Under the pieces are notes generated by a model. It worked only from the letters and a program-made list of their open reading frames with translations. It searched no databases and had not been told where the DNA came from. A stretch of 35,828 nucleotides of DNA from Haemophilus paracuniculus. GTDB taxonomy: Bacteria > Pseudomonadota > Gammaproteobacteria > Enterobacterales > Pasteurellaceae. The stretch lies in contig NZ_MUYA01000002.1 of assembly GCF_002015115.1 (NCBI RefSeq), positions 92,577-128,404 on the forward strand. Direction: 5' to 3'. A program made the translations under genes and the position numbers. This document shows positions 25,648-34,504 of the stretch, piece by piece (position 1 is the stretch's first letter; each line of letters starts with the position of its first letter).

Positions 25648-25923
25648 ATGAGAATGTACAATCCGCCCCACCCAGGGCTATTATTAAAAGAGTATTTAGC
25701 GGAAATGAGCGTTACTGATGCGGCGAAACAGCTTGGTATTTCGAGGGGGGCTTTATCTCGGATTTTAAATGGAAAAGCTAACATTTCCCCTGAAATGGCG
25801 GTGCGGTTAAGTAAATTTTTGACGAACACCACCCCAAAATTATGGTTAGGAATGCAGGCTGATTACGATTTATGGCAAATCGAGCAAAATCAGTCGTTTA
25901 ATATTACCCCGTTGTTTGCTTAG
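25648..25923 (+). CDS. higA: HigA-type antitoxin
   Basis: HigA neutralises HigB and represses the hig promoter. The protein has an early MRMYNPPHPGLLLKEYL, characteristic of HigA, and a Cro/CI-type helix-turn-helix (VTDAAKQLGISRGALSRILNGK, here split as VTDAAKQLGI and SRGALSRILNG). The tail LWLGMQADYDLWQ is also family-typical. The ATG at 25648 lies six bases after AAGGA. A GTG at 25645 and an ATG at 25654 are possible starts. The gene is followed at once by an uptake-signal hairpin (25926-25967). Confidence 0.93.
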   Translation: MRMYNPPHPGLLLKEYLAEMSVTDAAKQLGISRGALSRILNGKANISPEMAVRLSKFLTNTTPKLWLGMQADYDLWQIEQNQSFNITPLFA

Positions 25924-25925
25924 GG

Positions 25926-25967
25926 CAAGCGGTAAGATTTGAAAATTTTTTAAAATCTTACCCCTTG
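25926..25967 (+). terminator. Mixed uptake-signal hairpin after higA
   Basis: CAAGCGGTAAGATTT pairs with AAATCTTACCCCTTG with one C-C mismatch, since the left arm has the normal core and the right arm has the GGGG variant. It begins two bases after the higA stop. There is no long T-run, so termination is uncertain. Confidence 0.5.
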
Positions 25968-25974
25968 CAAAATA

Positions 25975-26000
25975 AAAAGGGACGCACTTGCGTCCCTTTT
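25975..26000. terminator. ilvH terminator
   Basis: AAAAGGGACGCA (25975-25986) pairs perfectly with TGCGTCCCTTTT (25989-26000). T-rich sequence follows on the minus strand after the stem, serving ilvIH. It can also end higBA transcription. Confidence 0.88.
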
Positions 26001-26018
26001 GGCTATTTAGTTTACCGT

Positions 26019-26510
26019 TTATAGGCTATTTTTCTCGCCACGCGAGAGGCTAATCAGCCCTGAGCGGACGATTTCGATCACGGTGGTTTCGGCTTTGACG
26101 GCTTCGATGAAAGCGTTGAGTTTTTCGCTCGTGCCAGAAAGCTGAATGGTGTAGATTTTCGGGGTGATGTCGATAATTTGCCCACGGAAAATATCGGTCA
26201 TTCGCTTCAATTCTTCACGGGTTGAACCCACCGCACGCACTTTGAGCAACAGAATTTCACGCTCAACGTGTTCGCAATGGCTGAGGTTGATCACCTTAAA
26301 CACATCGATCAATTTGTGCAGCTGCTTTTCGATTTGCTCTAAAACCTTTTCATCGCCTTTGGCGACAATCGTCATTCGCGAGAGGGTTTCGTCATCGGTT
26401 GGGGCAACGGTCAGGCTTTCAATGTTGAAGCCACGTTGAGAGAAAAGCCCCACCACACGGGACAACGCCCCCGATTCATTTTCTAATAAGACTGAGAGTG
26501 TTCTACGCAT
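26019..26510 (-). CDS. ilvH: Acetolactate synthase III small subunit
   Basis: IlvH is the regulatory subunit of acetolactate synthase III and gives valine feedback. The 163 residues equal the E. coli length. The N-terminal ACT domain ([18 protein letters not shown], then [15 protein letters not shown]) is followed by the C-terminal domain with RVDRIV-like segments ([25 protein letters not shown], core FRGQIIDI). The ATG overlaps the ilvI stop by eight bases, so the two subunits are translationally coupled. A terminator follows. Confidence 0.96.
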   Translation of the reverse strand: MRRTLSVLLENESGALSRVVGLFSQRGFNIESLTVAPTDDETLSRMTIVAKGDEKVLEQIEKQLHKLIDVFKVINLSHCEHVEREILLLKVRAVGSTREELKRMTDIFRGQIIDITPKIYTIQLSGTSEKLNAFIEAVKAETTVIEIVRSGLISLSRGEKNSL

Positions 26511-28227
26511 TGGTTCGCTCCGTTTTGCTTAACATCATATCTTTCATTGATTCGCCACGAATTTGCATTGGGTAAACGTGTTCGGTTTCATCAACTAACA
26601 CATCAACAAACACCAATTTATCTTTGATCGCAAAGGCTTCTTTGAGTTTCGCCTCTAATTCGGACGGTTTGGTGATTTCGATCCCAACGTGTCCGTAAGC
26701 CTCGGCAAGTTTGACGAAATTTGGCAACGAGTTCATATAAGATTGCGAGTGGCGACCCGCATAAATAATATCCTGCCACTGTTTCACCATTCCCAAGAAA
26801 CGGTTATTGAGGTTGATGATCACCACTGGCGTATCATACTGTTTGGCGGTGGAAAGCTCTTGAATATTCATTTGAATACTGCCGTCCCCCGTTACGCAAA
26901 CCACCGTCGCCTCTGGGTGGGCGAATTTCACGCCGATTGCCGCTGGCAATCCGAAGCCCATTGTGCCGAGACCGCCCGAGTTGATCCAACGGCGAGGTAG
27001 ATCAAACGGATAGTGCAACGCTGCAAACATTTGGTGCTGCCCCACATCAGAAGCCACATAGGCTTGACCGTTGGTTAATTTATACACGGTGCGGATCACT
27101 TCTTGCGGTTTGATTACGTCCTCGCCTTGCTGATAATTCAAGCAATTTTTCGCTCGCCATTGCTCAATTTGCTGCCACCAAGCGGTGAGATCCGCCTGAT
27201 TTTTTGCTAAATTTTCTTCGGCAAGTAGCGAAAGGAACTCGTCTAACACATTGTCGGCACTGCCCACGATTGGAATGTAAGCTGGCACGGTTTTTGAGAT
27301 AGAGGCAGGGTCAATATCGATGTGGATCACTTTCGCATTCGGGCAATATTTCGCCAAATTGTTGGTGGTGCGGTCGTCAAAACGCACCCCGATCCCCAAG
27401 ATCAAATCGCTCTCGTGCATTGCGGTGTTTGCCTCGAACGTGCCGTGCATTCCCAACATTCCCAACAATTGTTTGTCGGTGCTTGGATATGCCCCCAAGC
27501 CCATTAACGAACTGGTAACCGGCAAGTTCAATTTTTGAGCGAATTCGGTAACTTTTTGGCTCGCTTCCGAAATCACGGCACCGCCACCCACGAATAAAAT
27601 TGGTTTTTTAGCGACCAAAATCGCTTTCAAGGCTTTTTTGATCTGCCCTTTATGCCCTTGCACCGTTGGGTTATAAGAGCGAAGCGAAATCTCTTTCGGA
27701 TATTCGTAATTGTATTTGATCGCAGGGTTTACCACATCTTTCGGCAAGTCAATCACCACAGGTCCAGGGCGACCCGTTGAGGCGATATAGAACGCTTTTT
27801 TGATGATTTGCGGAATATCTTCCGCCCGTTTGACCAAGAAACTATGCTTAACCACAGGGCGAGAAATGCCCACCATATCGCACTCTTGGAATGCGTCCGA
27901 GCCGATCAAGCTAGACGGCACTTGCCCCGAGAATACCACGAGGGGGATCGAATCGGTGTACGCAGTGGCAATGCCCGTGATCGCATTGGTTGCCCCTGGT
28001 CCAGAGGTAACGAGAACGCACCCCACCTTACCCGTTGAACGAGCGTAACCGTCCGCCATATGCACCGCCGCCTGCTCGTGGCGAACCAAAACGTGCTTGA
28101 TTCCGCCTAGCGTATGAATGGCGTCATAAATATCGAGTACAGAACCCCCTGGATAGCCGAAAACGTATTCTACGCCCTCGTCTTGAAGCGACTGCACCAC
28201 CATTTCAGCACCTGATAGTTTTTTCAT
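26503..28227 (-). CDS. ilvI: Acetolactate synthase III large subunit
   Basis: IlvI is the catalytic, thiamine-diphosphate-dependent subunit that joins two pyruvates, or pyruvate and 2-oxobutyrate, for valine, leucine and isoleucine synthesis. The protein has 574 residues, the E. coli length. It has the cofactor-activating glutamate E51 ([16 protein letters not shown]), the central FAD-binding domain ([19 protein letters not shown]) and the ThDP motif [12 protein letters not shown] with [10 protein letters not shown]. The ribosome site GGGAGGA is strong. The upstream region is AT-rich, as in ilvIH promoters bound by Lrp in E. coli, but I see no certain Lrp site. No leader peptide is visible. 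Confidence 0.97.
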   Translation of the reverse strand: MKKLSGAEMVVQSLQDEGVEYVFGYPGGSVLDIYDAIHTLGGIKHVLVRHEQAAVHMADGYARSTGKVGCVLVTSGPGATNAITGIATAYTDSIPLVVFSGQVPSSLIGSDAFQECDMVGISRPVVKHSFLVKRAEDIPQIIKKAFYIASTGRPGPVVIDLPKDVVNPAIKYNYEYPKEISLRSYNPTVQGHKGQIKKALKAILVAKKPILFVGGGAVISEASQKVTEFAQKLNLPVTSSLMGLGAYPSTDKQLLGMLGMHGTFEANTAMHESDLILGIGVRFDDRTTNNLAKYCPNAKVIHIDIDPASISKTVPAYIPIVGSADNVLDEFLSLLAEENLAKNQADLTAWWQQIEQWRAKNCLNYQQGEDVIKPQEVIRTVYKLTNGQAYVASDVGQHQMFAALHYPFDLPRRWINSGGLGTMGFGLPAAIGVKFAHPEATVVCVTGDGSIQMNIQELSTAKQYDTPVVIINLNNRFLGMVKQWQDIIYAGRHSQSYMNSLPNFVKLAEAYGHVGIEITKPSELEAKLKEAFAIKDKLVFVDVLVDETEHVYPMQIRGESMKDMMLSKTERTNA

Positions 28228-28494
28228 TCAATCCTCCCACAAATGTATGCGAAATGTTAAATCTAAGTGTTGAAGCGGATTGTGCAGAAATTTTTGGTGG
28301 TTGTCTAGTAGCAAAAATCGACAGTTTTAGGAATGGTGTGGAATTTAATGCTGATAAGTTTATAAATTTAGCATAAAATAAATTTAAATCGGTTTTTATG
28401 CGGTTTTTCCTTACTTTATCCCAAATTTTATAAAAACGGGAAAATTTAATTTTTTTGCAAAAAACAGCAAATTTATTCGAGCAATGATTAAAAT

Positions 28495-28521
28495 GTAGGG
28501 GCGGATTTTATATCCGCCCTA
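28495..28521 (+). repeat. Single GTAG-headed REP hairpin
   Basis: GTAG is followed by GGGCGGAT (28499-28506), the loop TTTAT and ATCCGCCC (28512-28519). It has the same head as the REP units between acnB and icd, but an unrelated stem. Confidence 0.7.
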
Positions 28522-28603
28522 GTGTGAAATTCCCCAAAATCCCGCCCCTTGCAGCACCTCTTTGCAATCGCCTCGTGGAAGTTATCCATTTTGAGTATTC
28601 TTG

Positions 28604-28612
28604 TGATACAAT
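28604..28612 (+). promoter_or_regulatory. Possible extended -10 promoter of yihI
   Basis: TG-A-TACAAT is a good extended -10 element 43 bases before the yihI ATG. No strong -35 box is seen, which is common for extended -10 promoters. Confidence 0.35.
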
Positions 28613-28655
28613 CCGCACTTCATTTTGTTTGAATAAAAATTATCGAAAAACGACT

Positions 28656-29231
28656 ATGAGCCGTACTAAAAAAACACGCCGTATTACTGATATTATGCCG
28701 ATGCGTAAGGCGGATAAACCGCAGCAGCCGAAGCCGAAATTGGGTGGGGGCAAAAATCGTAAATTGACCCGTTATGAATTAGATGCCAAAGCGAGAGAAG
28801 AGAAGAAAAAGCGTAAGCATAAGGGCTTGCCGAATGGTTCTCGTAATGTTGATCCTGCCGAGCAGAAAAAAGTGGTGCAGAAAGAGGTGAAAGATCCTCG
28901 CATTGGTAGCCGTAAAAAAGTGCCGTTGATGGTGGAATTTGTGAATCAGCCTGAAAAGGGCAGAGTGATTAAGCCTGTGCCAGTGGAAGAAAAACCGCGT
29001 TTAGCCCCTGAAATTGAGTTAGAGCAGTTGGAAAATAACGAATGTTTGAACCAGTTGTTAGACGATTTAGAGGCGGGTAAGGTGCTTTCGGCGGAAGATC
29101 AAAAATTCGTGGACGAATGTTTGGATCGGATCGATGAGTTGATGACCGAACTCGGCATTGAGGACGAAGACGAGAGCGAAGATGCGTTACTGCGTCAATT
29201 TGAAACCATTGATATTAACCAATTCCGTTAA
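28656..29231 (+). CDS. yihI: Der GTPase-activating protein YihI
   Basis: YihI stimulates the GTPase Der, an assembly factor of the large ribosomal subunit, and so tunes ribosome maturation. The start at 28656 ([18 protein letters not shown]) gives 191 residues; 44 upstream in-frame codons are rejected because they run through the promoter. The N-terminal half is highly basic and disordered-looking ([22 protein letters not shown]). The C-terminal half is acidic ([25 protein letters not shown]) and ends in DINQFR. This basic-acidic layout is typical of the family. It is followed after two bases by a DUF2489-type gene and then hemN, close to the E. coli order yihI-hemN. Confidence 0.92.
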   Translation: MSRTKKTRRITDIMPMRKADKPQQPKPKLGGGKNRKLTRYELDAKAREEKKKRKHKGLPNGSRNVDPAEQKKVVQKEVKDPRIGSRKKVPLMVEFVNQPEKGRVIKPVPVEEKPRLAPEIELEQLENNECLNQLLDDLEAGKVLSAEDQKFVDECLDRIDELMTELGIEDEDESEDALLRQFETIDINQFR

Positions 29232-29233
29232 AA

Positions 29234-29680
29234 ATGATTCGATATTTTTTATTTGTGTTAGCCGTTTTGATCGTGCTGTCGATGGCAGGCTATGCGATTT
29301 CGCTCTTTTGGAAAATTCGCCGCCAGCAACAGCAGATCGAGCAGGCAAAACGTGAACGTTACCGTAATATCTGCGACAGTGTCGATGTGATTGCCCGAGC
29401 AATGCTTTCGGGGCAATGTGATCTCTCCGAGGGGGTGTTACGCTTAAAGCCACTACTTGATGTGATTGGGAAAAAATTAGCGGTTTTCCCAGCGATGTGG
29501 GCGTTATATCAAGTGGTGGAATCAATGCCGATTTTGGACGAACGTAAAAATCTCAAACGCAATGAGCGTATGAAATTAGATTTAGAACGGGAAACCAAAG
29601 AGGCAGCGTTGGAAGATGAAATCAAACAAGAGTGTCGCCAACTGCTAGACGACATTCAACAATTTAGTCAGGGGCTATAA
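29234..29680 (+). CDS. Membrane-anchored DUF2489-type protein
   Basis: No function is known. The 148-residue protein has one N-terminal membrane segment (about 3-26, YFLFVLAVLIVLSMAGYAIS) that looks like an anchor rather than a cleaved signal. A Gln/Arg-rich, probably coiled-coil stretch follows (RRQQQQIEQAKRER). The rest is a cytoplasmic helical domain with SVDVIARAMLSGQCDLSEGVLRLKPLLD (core SGQCDLSEG) and a charged C-terminal helix. I recognise it as the DUF2489 family from the position after yihI and from these features. It starts two bases after yihI and its stop overlaps the hemN start (TAATG), so it is tightly coupled to both. Confidence 0.8.
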   Translation: MIRYFLFVLAVLIVLSMAGYAISLFWKIRRQQQQIEQAKRERYRNICDSVDVIARAMLSGQCDLSEGVLRLKPLLDVIGKKLAVFPAMWALYQVVESMPILDERKNLKRNERMKLDLERETKEAALEDEIKQECRQLLDDIQQFSQGL

Positions 29681-31047
29681 TGGCAGAAATTATTTGGGAT
29701 TTGGGGCTTATTCAAAAATATAATCAATCAGGGCCTCGTTACACCTCTTACCCAACGGCGTTAGAATTTAGCGAAAGCTACACCGATCACGATTTCCAGC
29801 AAGCGGCGGTTCGTTATCCGAATCGTCCGCTTTCGCTTTATGTGCATATTCCGTTTTGCCATAAACTTTGCTATTTCTGTGCCTGTAACAAAATCATTAC
29901 TCGCCACCGCCATAAGGTGGATATCTATTTGGATTATTTGGAAAAAGAGATCAAAAATCGTGCCAAATTATTCCAAAACCGCCAAGTTACCCAAATTCAC
30001 TGGGGCGGCGGCACGCCTACCTACCTTGACGAAGCACAATCTACCCGCTTGATGACGATGTTGCGAGACAACTTCAATGTGCAAGCTGAGGCAGAAATCA
30101 GCATCGAAATGGATCCCCGTGAAATTGAGCTGGATATGCTCGATCATTTACGCAAAATCGGGTTTAACCGCATTAGTATGGGGATTCAAGATTTCAACAA
30201 AGAGGTGCAAAAGCTCGTCAATCGTGAACAAGATGAAGATTTTATCTTTGCCCTAATGAAACGAGCGAGGGAACTCGGCTTTACTTCGACTAACATTGAT
30301 TTGATCTACGGTTTACCACAACAGACGGTAGAAAGTTTTATGTTTACCCTTGAAAAAGTGGTGGAACTTAATCCAGACCGAATGAGCGTATTTAATTACG
30401 CCCATTTACCGAGCCGTTTTGCGGCACAAATCAAAATCAAAGATGAGATGTTGCCAGCCCCAGAAACTAAACTGACGATTTTGCAAAATACTATTGAGTT
30501 TTTGGGTAAATCGGGCTATCAATTTATTGGAATGGATCACTTTGCCAAGCCAGATGATGAATTGGCTATTGCCCAGCAAAACGGCGTGCTACACCGCAAT
30601 TTCCAAGGCTACACCACCCAAGAGGAATGTGATTTACTTGGCTTAGGGGTGTCGGCGATCAGCTTATTAGGCGATACTTATGCCCAAAATCATAAAGAGT
30701 TAAAACTTTATTATGAAAATGTGGAAGATCGTGGCATTGCGTTACACAAGGGTTTTGTGTTGTCGAAAGATGATTGTATCCGCCGAGATTTGATTAAAGC
30801 CTTGATCTGTAACTTTAAGCTCGAAACTGACCGCTTGGAACAGGATTATCAGATTGATTTCAACCGCTATTTTGCCGAAGACTTAGCTCTACTTGCCCCG
30901 TTGGTGGAAGATGGTTTAATTGAGATTAGCGATAAGGCTTTAACCGTCTCACCAAAAGGACGATTGCTCATTCGCAACATTTGTGTTTGCTTTGATATTT
31001 ATTCACGCCAACACGCCAAAAGACAACAATTTTCGAGAATTATTTAA
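29680..31047 (+). CDS. hemN: Oxygen-independent coproporphyrinogen III dehydrogenase
   Basis: HemN converts coproporphyrinogen III to protoporphyrinogen IX in anaerobic haem synthesis, using radical SAM chemistry. The 455 residues include the cluster motif C60xxxC64xxC67 with the additional C69 (PFCHKLCYFCACNK), the SAM-binding GGGTPTYL and the RISMGIQDFNKEVQ segment. The C-terminal HemN domain follows. The SYP motif near the start (RYTSYPTALEF) is typical of true HemN rather than HemW. The ATG overlaps the preceding stop by one base. lptD starts 12 bases after, possibly in the same transcript. Confidence 0.96.
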   Translation: MAEIIWDLGLIQKYNQSGPRYTSYPTALEFSESYTDHDFQQAAVRYPNRPLSLYVHIPFCHKLCYFCACNKIITRHRHKVDIYLDYLEKEIKNRAKLFQNRQVTQIHWGGGTPTYLDEAQSTRLMTMLRDNFNVQAEAEISIEMDPREIELDMLDHLRKIGFNRISMGIQDFNKEVQKLVNREQDEDFIFALMKRARELGFTSTNIDLIYGLPQQTVESFMFTLEKVVELNPDRMSVFNYAHLPSRFAAQIKIKDEMLPAPETKLTILQNTIEFLGKSGYQFIGMDHFAKPDDELAIAQQNGVLHRNFQGYTTQEECDLLGLGVSAISLLGDTYAQNHKELKLYYENVEDRGIALHKGFVLSKDDCIRRDLIKALICNFKLETDRLEQDYQIDFNRYFAEDLALLAPLVEDGLIEISDKALTVSPKGRLLIRNICVCFDIYSRQHAKRQQFSRII

Positions 31048-31059
31048 GAGAGAAACATT

Positions 31060-33411
31060 ATGAAACAACGTTACAGCTTACTTTCTCTTGCGATTATTTC
31101 TGCTTGTTATAGCAGTTATGCCAACGCAGATTTAAAACAGCAATGTTTGCTCGGTGTGCCACAATTCCAAGGGGAAGTGGTTAAGGGCGATCAAACCCAA
31201 ATGCCTGTTTATATTGAGGCAGATAGTGCCGTGATCAATCAGCCGAAAGATGCTACTTATACGGGTGATGTCAGTGTCAAGCAAGGTAATCGCACTATTT
31301 TGGCGGATCAAGTTCGTTTAGAACAAAATGGTGATATTTCCCGAATGGCATATTTGCAAGGTAATTTTGAATATCAAGATAATTTTGTGCAAGCCAAAGG
31401 GCGTGATGCCACCATTGATTTATTCAGTAAAGATACGGATTTAGCCAATGCGGATTATCAATTTGTTGGACGCCAAGGGCGAGGCACGGCAGGTGAAGTT
31501 TCTGTGCGAGAAGATCAGCGTGTGTTTAAAAATGCGAGCTTTACCTCTTGCTTACCTGGTGATGAGTCTTGGTCGGTGGAAGCCAAAGAGATGAGACAAT
31601 ATGTCAAAGAAGAATATGCAGAAATGTGGCACGCTCGATTTAAAGTGCTTGGTGTGCCGATTTTCTATACCCCTTATTTACAATTCCCGATTGGGGATCG
31701 TCGCCGTTCGGGCTTGTTAATTCCAAATGCAGGACGCTCAAGCCGTGATGGTTGGATGTTCTCACAACCTATTTATTGGAATATCGCACCGAATTATGAT
31801 GCAACCATTACCCCAACTTATTATTCAAAACGAGGCTGGCAAATTAGCCCAGAATTTCGTTATTTAACGACTTTCGGACAAGGCTTAGTTGCTAGTGAAT
31901 ATATGAACAATGATCGCTTGGCAAGTTGGCAAAATCGTCCGCAGAATAAAGATAAATCACGTTATATGCTTTACTGGAAACATAACGTGAATTTTGCCTC
32001 TAATTGGCGTTTTTCTACGGATTACACCAGAGTAAGCGACAAACGTTATTTCTCTGATTTTGACTCGCCTTACGGTAGCAGTACAGACGGTTACGCTACT
32101 CAAACCTTTAAATTAGGCTACTACCAACCGAATTACAATTTGTCGATTTCGGGCAAAAAATTCCAAACGTTCGACAATATGGCAATCGGGCCTTACCGTG
32201 TCTTACCGCAGATTGATTTTAATTATTATAAAAATAATCTGATCAAGGGGGGGGATTTCAAATTATTCGCCCAAACGGCGCGTTTTGCTAACGATAGCCA
32301 CTTAATGCCAACGGCGTGGCGATTCCACGCAGAGCCAAGTTTGAATTTCCCAATGGCGAACCGTTACGGTAGCCTTGATGTGGAAACCAAACTTTATACC
32401 ACTTACTATATGCAGCAAAAAGGTAGTTCAGCCCAAGCAGAAGATGTGAAAAGCCGTGTCAGCCGTGTATTGCCACAGCTCAAATTGGACTTCAAAACCG
32501 TTTTAGAAGCGAATAATCAACTCTTTTCTGGTTTCAGCCAAACCTTTGAGCCGCGTGTGCAATATCTCTATCGTCCTTATAAGGATCAAAGCGATATTGG
32601 CTCAAAACGTTATCAAAACTTAGGTTTAGGCTACGATTCTGCCTTGTTACAACAAGATTATTACTCAATGTTTAACGACCGCCGTTACAGCGGTTTAGAT
32701 CGTATCGCTTCGGCAAATCAAGTTACCGTGGGCGGTACAACCCGTTTCTTTAACGACAGAACAGGGGCGGAGGTGTTTAATTTCAGCATCGGGCAAATTC
32801 GCTATTTCAGCCCGTCTAAAATTGACAACCTTTCCACCAACAGTATGGCAAAACGTTCTTCCTCGTGGGCGATGGAATCCAACTGGAAATTTAGCCCGAA
32901 ATGGAACTGGCACGGTGGCTATCAATACGACACCCGCCTAAGAGAAACTTCGTTAGCGAATATGTCGTTACAATATAAACCTCGTCAAGACAAAGTGGTT
33001 CAGCTGAACTACCGCTATGCGAGCAAAAATTACATCGACCAAAGCCTCAGCCGTGGGGCGAACCGCTACGGGCAAGACATCAAACAGCTTGGCGGGGTAG
33101 TGGGCTGGGAATTAACCGACAAAGTGTCCGTAATGGCAAGCTACTATCGTGATCTCGCCCTCAAAAAGCCCGTTGAAATGCAGTTAGCGATTGACTACAA
33201 CACCTGCTGTTGGAAAACCACCTTCTACGCAGGTCGCCGCCTCGTTGCCACCCCAACGGGCAAACCAGACGGACGCAACGATTTCTACTACGACAACCGT
33301 TTTGGTATCAACTTTGAACTGCGTGGTTTCAGCTCAAATTACAACAACGGCGTAACTAGAATGCTCAAACGAGGCATTATCCCTTACACCGAGGCTTACA
33401 ACATCAACTAA
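31060..33411 (+). CDS. lptD: LPS-assembly protein LptD
   Basis: LptD with LptE inserts lipopolysaccharide into the outer leaflet of the outer membrane. The 783 residues start with a signal peptide cut after about residue 23 (SSYANA). The periplasmic OstA/LptA-like domain follows ([21 protein letters not shown], core EADSAVI), and then the large LptD barrel. Four cysteines match those that form the activating disulfides in E. coli: C29, C164 and the pair C716-C717 (NTCCWKTTF). The barrel-typical [16 protein letters not shown] is present. A G8 run at 32247-32254 lies inside the coding region. The usual neighbour surA is not here; instead the gene follows hemN. Confidence 0.96.
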   Translation: MKQRYSLLSLAIISACYSSYANADLKQQCLLGVPQFQGEVVKGDQTQMPVYIEADSAVINQPKDATYTGDVSVKQGNRTILADQVRLEQNGDISRMAYLQGNFEYQDNFVQAKGRDATIDLFSKDTDLANADYQFVGRQGRGTAGEVSVREDQRVFKNASFTSCLPGDESWSVEAKEMRQYVKEEYAEMWHARFKVLGVPIFYTPYLQFPIGDRRRSGLLIPNAGRSSRDGWMFSQPIYWNIAPNYDATITPTYYSKRGWQISPEFRYLTTFGQGLVASEYMNNDRLASWQNRPQNKDKSRYMLYWKHNVNFASNWRFSTDYTRVSDKRYFSDFDSPYGSSTDGYATQTFKLGYYQPNYNLSISGKKFQTFDNMAIGPYRVLPQIDFNYYKNNLIKGGDFKLFAQTARFANDSHLMPTAWRFHAEPSLNFPMANRYGSLDVETKLYTTYYMQQKGSSAQAEDVKSRVSRVLPQLKLDFKTVLEANNQLFSGFSQTFEPRVQYLYRPYKDQSDIGSKRYQNLGLGYDSALLQQDYYSMFNDRRYSGLDRIASANQVTVGGTTRFFNDRTGAEVFNFSIGQIRYFSPSKIDNLSTNSMAKRSSSWAMESNWKFSPKWNWHGGYQYDTRLRETSLANMSLQYKPRQDKVVQLNYRYASKNYIDQSLSRGANRYGQDIKQLGGVVGWELTDKVSVMASYYRDLALKKPVEMQLAIDYNTCCWKTTFYAGRRLVATPTGKPDGRNDFYYDNRFGINFELRGFSSNYNNGVTRMLKRGIIPYTEAYNIN

Positions 33412-33459
33412 GCCAAACAAGGGGTAGGATTCTTGAAAATTTCTACCACTTAAACGTTA

Positions 33460-33490
33460 AACGCCCTATCTGCTTTGCGAATAGGGCGTT
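33460..33490 (+). terminator. lptD terminator
   Basis: AACGCCCTAT (33460-33469) pairs perfectly with ATAGGGCGTT (33481-33490), followed by the T-rich ATATTTTATTT. A partial variant uptake-signal hairpin (33418-33451) lies between the lptD stop and this terminator. Confidence 0.82.
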
Positions 33491-33531
33491 ATATTTTATT
33501 TGACAAAACCTAAAAAAAGAGCGATAAATCG

Positions 33532-33555
33532 CCCCCTAAAAAGGGGGATAAAATG
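33532..33555 (+). promoter_or_regulatory. Hairpin that hides the ribosome site of the relB-like gene
   Basis: CCCCCT (33532-33537) pairs with AGGGGG (33542-33547) around AAAA. The right arm is the Shine-Dalgarno sequence, five bases before the ATG at 33553. Confidence 0.6.
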
Positions 33556-33807
33556 CCGAGTCTTGTTTTAACCGATACCGTGGCAAGTATCACGGAACTG
33601 AAAACCAACCCAATGGCAACTATTAACGCCGCTAATGGCGAACCGATTGCCATTTTAAACCGCAATGAACCTGCGTTTTATTGCGTGCCACCGCATATTT
33701 ATGAATATCTGATCGAGTTGGCGGACGATGCGGAACTTGCCAAAATTATCGAGGAACGCCAAGCCGAAAAAAGCTATCCTGTTGATTTGGCGGATCTACT
33801 CAAATGA
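33553..33807 (+). CDS. RelB/StbD/Phd-type antitoxin
   Basis: This 84-residue protein is the likely antitoxin of the following RelE-type toxin. Its N-terminal half, DTVASITELKTNPMATI followed by GEPIAILNRNEPAFYCVPP, matches the DNA-binding dimer fold of Phd/YefM and StbD antitoxins. The charged C-terminal tail (IIEERQAEKSYPVDLADLLK) would wrap the toxin. The stop overlaps the toxin start by four bases (ATGA). The ribosome site is the AGGGGG arm of a small hairpin, which may limit translation. The family is clear; the precise subtype name is not. Confidence 0.9.
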   Translation: MPSLVLTDTVASITELKTNPMATINAANGEPIAILNRNEPAFYCVPPHIYEYLIELADDAELAKIIEERQAEKSYPVDLADLLK

Positions 33808-34094
33808 GCTATGCGATTGAATTTATTCCGTCATCGGAAAAAGAATTTCGCAAATTGTCTTTGGATTTACGAAAACAATTTGTCGCTAAATTGCAGGAAC
33901 GAGCCGAAAATCCTCGTGTAGAAAGTGCTAAATTGCGAGGAATGAAAGATTGCTACAAAATCAAATTACGAAATTCGGGTTATCGACTTGTGTATCAAGT
34001 GATCGATGAACGTATCGTGGTAAAAGTGATTGCAGTCGGCAAACGTGAACGTAATGAAACATATCAGAAAGCAAAAAACCGTTTAACTTATTGA
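33804..34094 (+). CDS. RelE/StbE-type toxin
   Basis: RelE-type toxins cut mRNA in the ribosomal A site. The 96 residues start MSYAIEFIPSSEKEFRKL, a common RelE/StbE opening (beta strand, then basic helix). They continue with SAKLRGMKDCYKIKLRNSGYRLVYQV, whose core KIKLR-GYRLVY carries the conserved arginines, and KVIAVGKRER near the end. It overlaps the antitoxin by four bases, as is typical of coupled pairs. ygdD begins seven bases after its stop, so the pair appears inserted immediately upstream of the ygdD-rlmM operon. It is unrelated in detail to the HigBA pair at 25360-25923. Confidence 0.93.
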   Translation: MSYAIEFIPSSEKEFRKLSLDLRKQFVAKLQERAENPRVESAKLRGMKDCYKIKLRNSGYRLVYQVIDERIVVKVIAVGKRERNETYQKAKNRLTY

Positions 34095-34101
34095 GGTCTC
34101 A

Positions 34102-34503
34102 ATGAAAAACAAATTTCTCTTTTTCTCTGCCATTAGTGGCTTTTTTTGTGTCGCCTTTGGGGCTATTGTGTCGCACGCGTTGGAACGCAAATTAGACGAG
34201 CAAGCCTTGGTCTGGATCGACAAGGGCTTGATATACCAAATGTTGCACACCCTCGCCTTATTTGGGTTAGGTTTGTTCCAAATTGCCAATAATTTGCAAA
34301 ACCCACCCGCTTGCCGTGCCAAAGCCTTCAACATTATCGGCGGTAGTTGGGCGTTAGGCATTTTGCTATTTAGTGGCAGTCTTTACGCCCTCGCCCTCAA
34401 CGCCAGCCCCGCGTTACGTTTTGCTACCCCAGTCGGTGGCACGCTGTTTTTAGTCGGTTGGGCGGCACTTGCCTACATCAGTTTAAGAAGTCGCAAAAAT
34501 TAA
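34102..34503 (+). CDS. ygdD: DUF423 membrane protein YgdD
   Basis: This 133-residue inner-membrane protein has four hydrophobic segments and belongs to the DUF423/YgdD family, whose function is unknown. Family marks are the N-terminal [25 protein letters not shown] (core FGAIVSHAL), [27 protein letters not shown] and the C-terminal [23 protein letters not shown] ribosome site precedes the ATG. It lies one base ahead of rlmM, the same pairing as in E. coli. The link is conserved widely enough to suggest co-transcription but gives no functional clue. Confidence 0.93.
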   Translation: MKNKFLFFSAISGFFCVAFGAIVSHALERKLDEQALVWIDKGLIYQMLHTLALFGLGLFQIANNLQNPPACRAKAFNIIGGSWALGILLFSGSLYALALNASPALRFATPVGGTLFLVGWAALAYISLRSRKN

Positions 34504-34504
34504 G

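Larger units (their letters stand above)
28228..28655. other. Intergenic region between ilvI and yihI
   Basis: This 428-base gap holds the ilvI ribosome site at its left end, about 150 bases of AT-rich sequence suited to the ilvIH promoter, and a REP hairpin at 28495-28521. A variant uptake signal (CCCCTTGC near 28547) and the yihI promoter region follow. No open frame in it resembles a gene. Confidence 0.6.
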
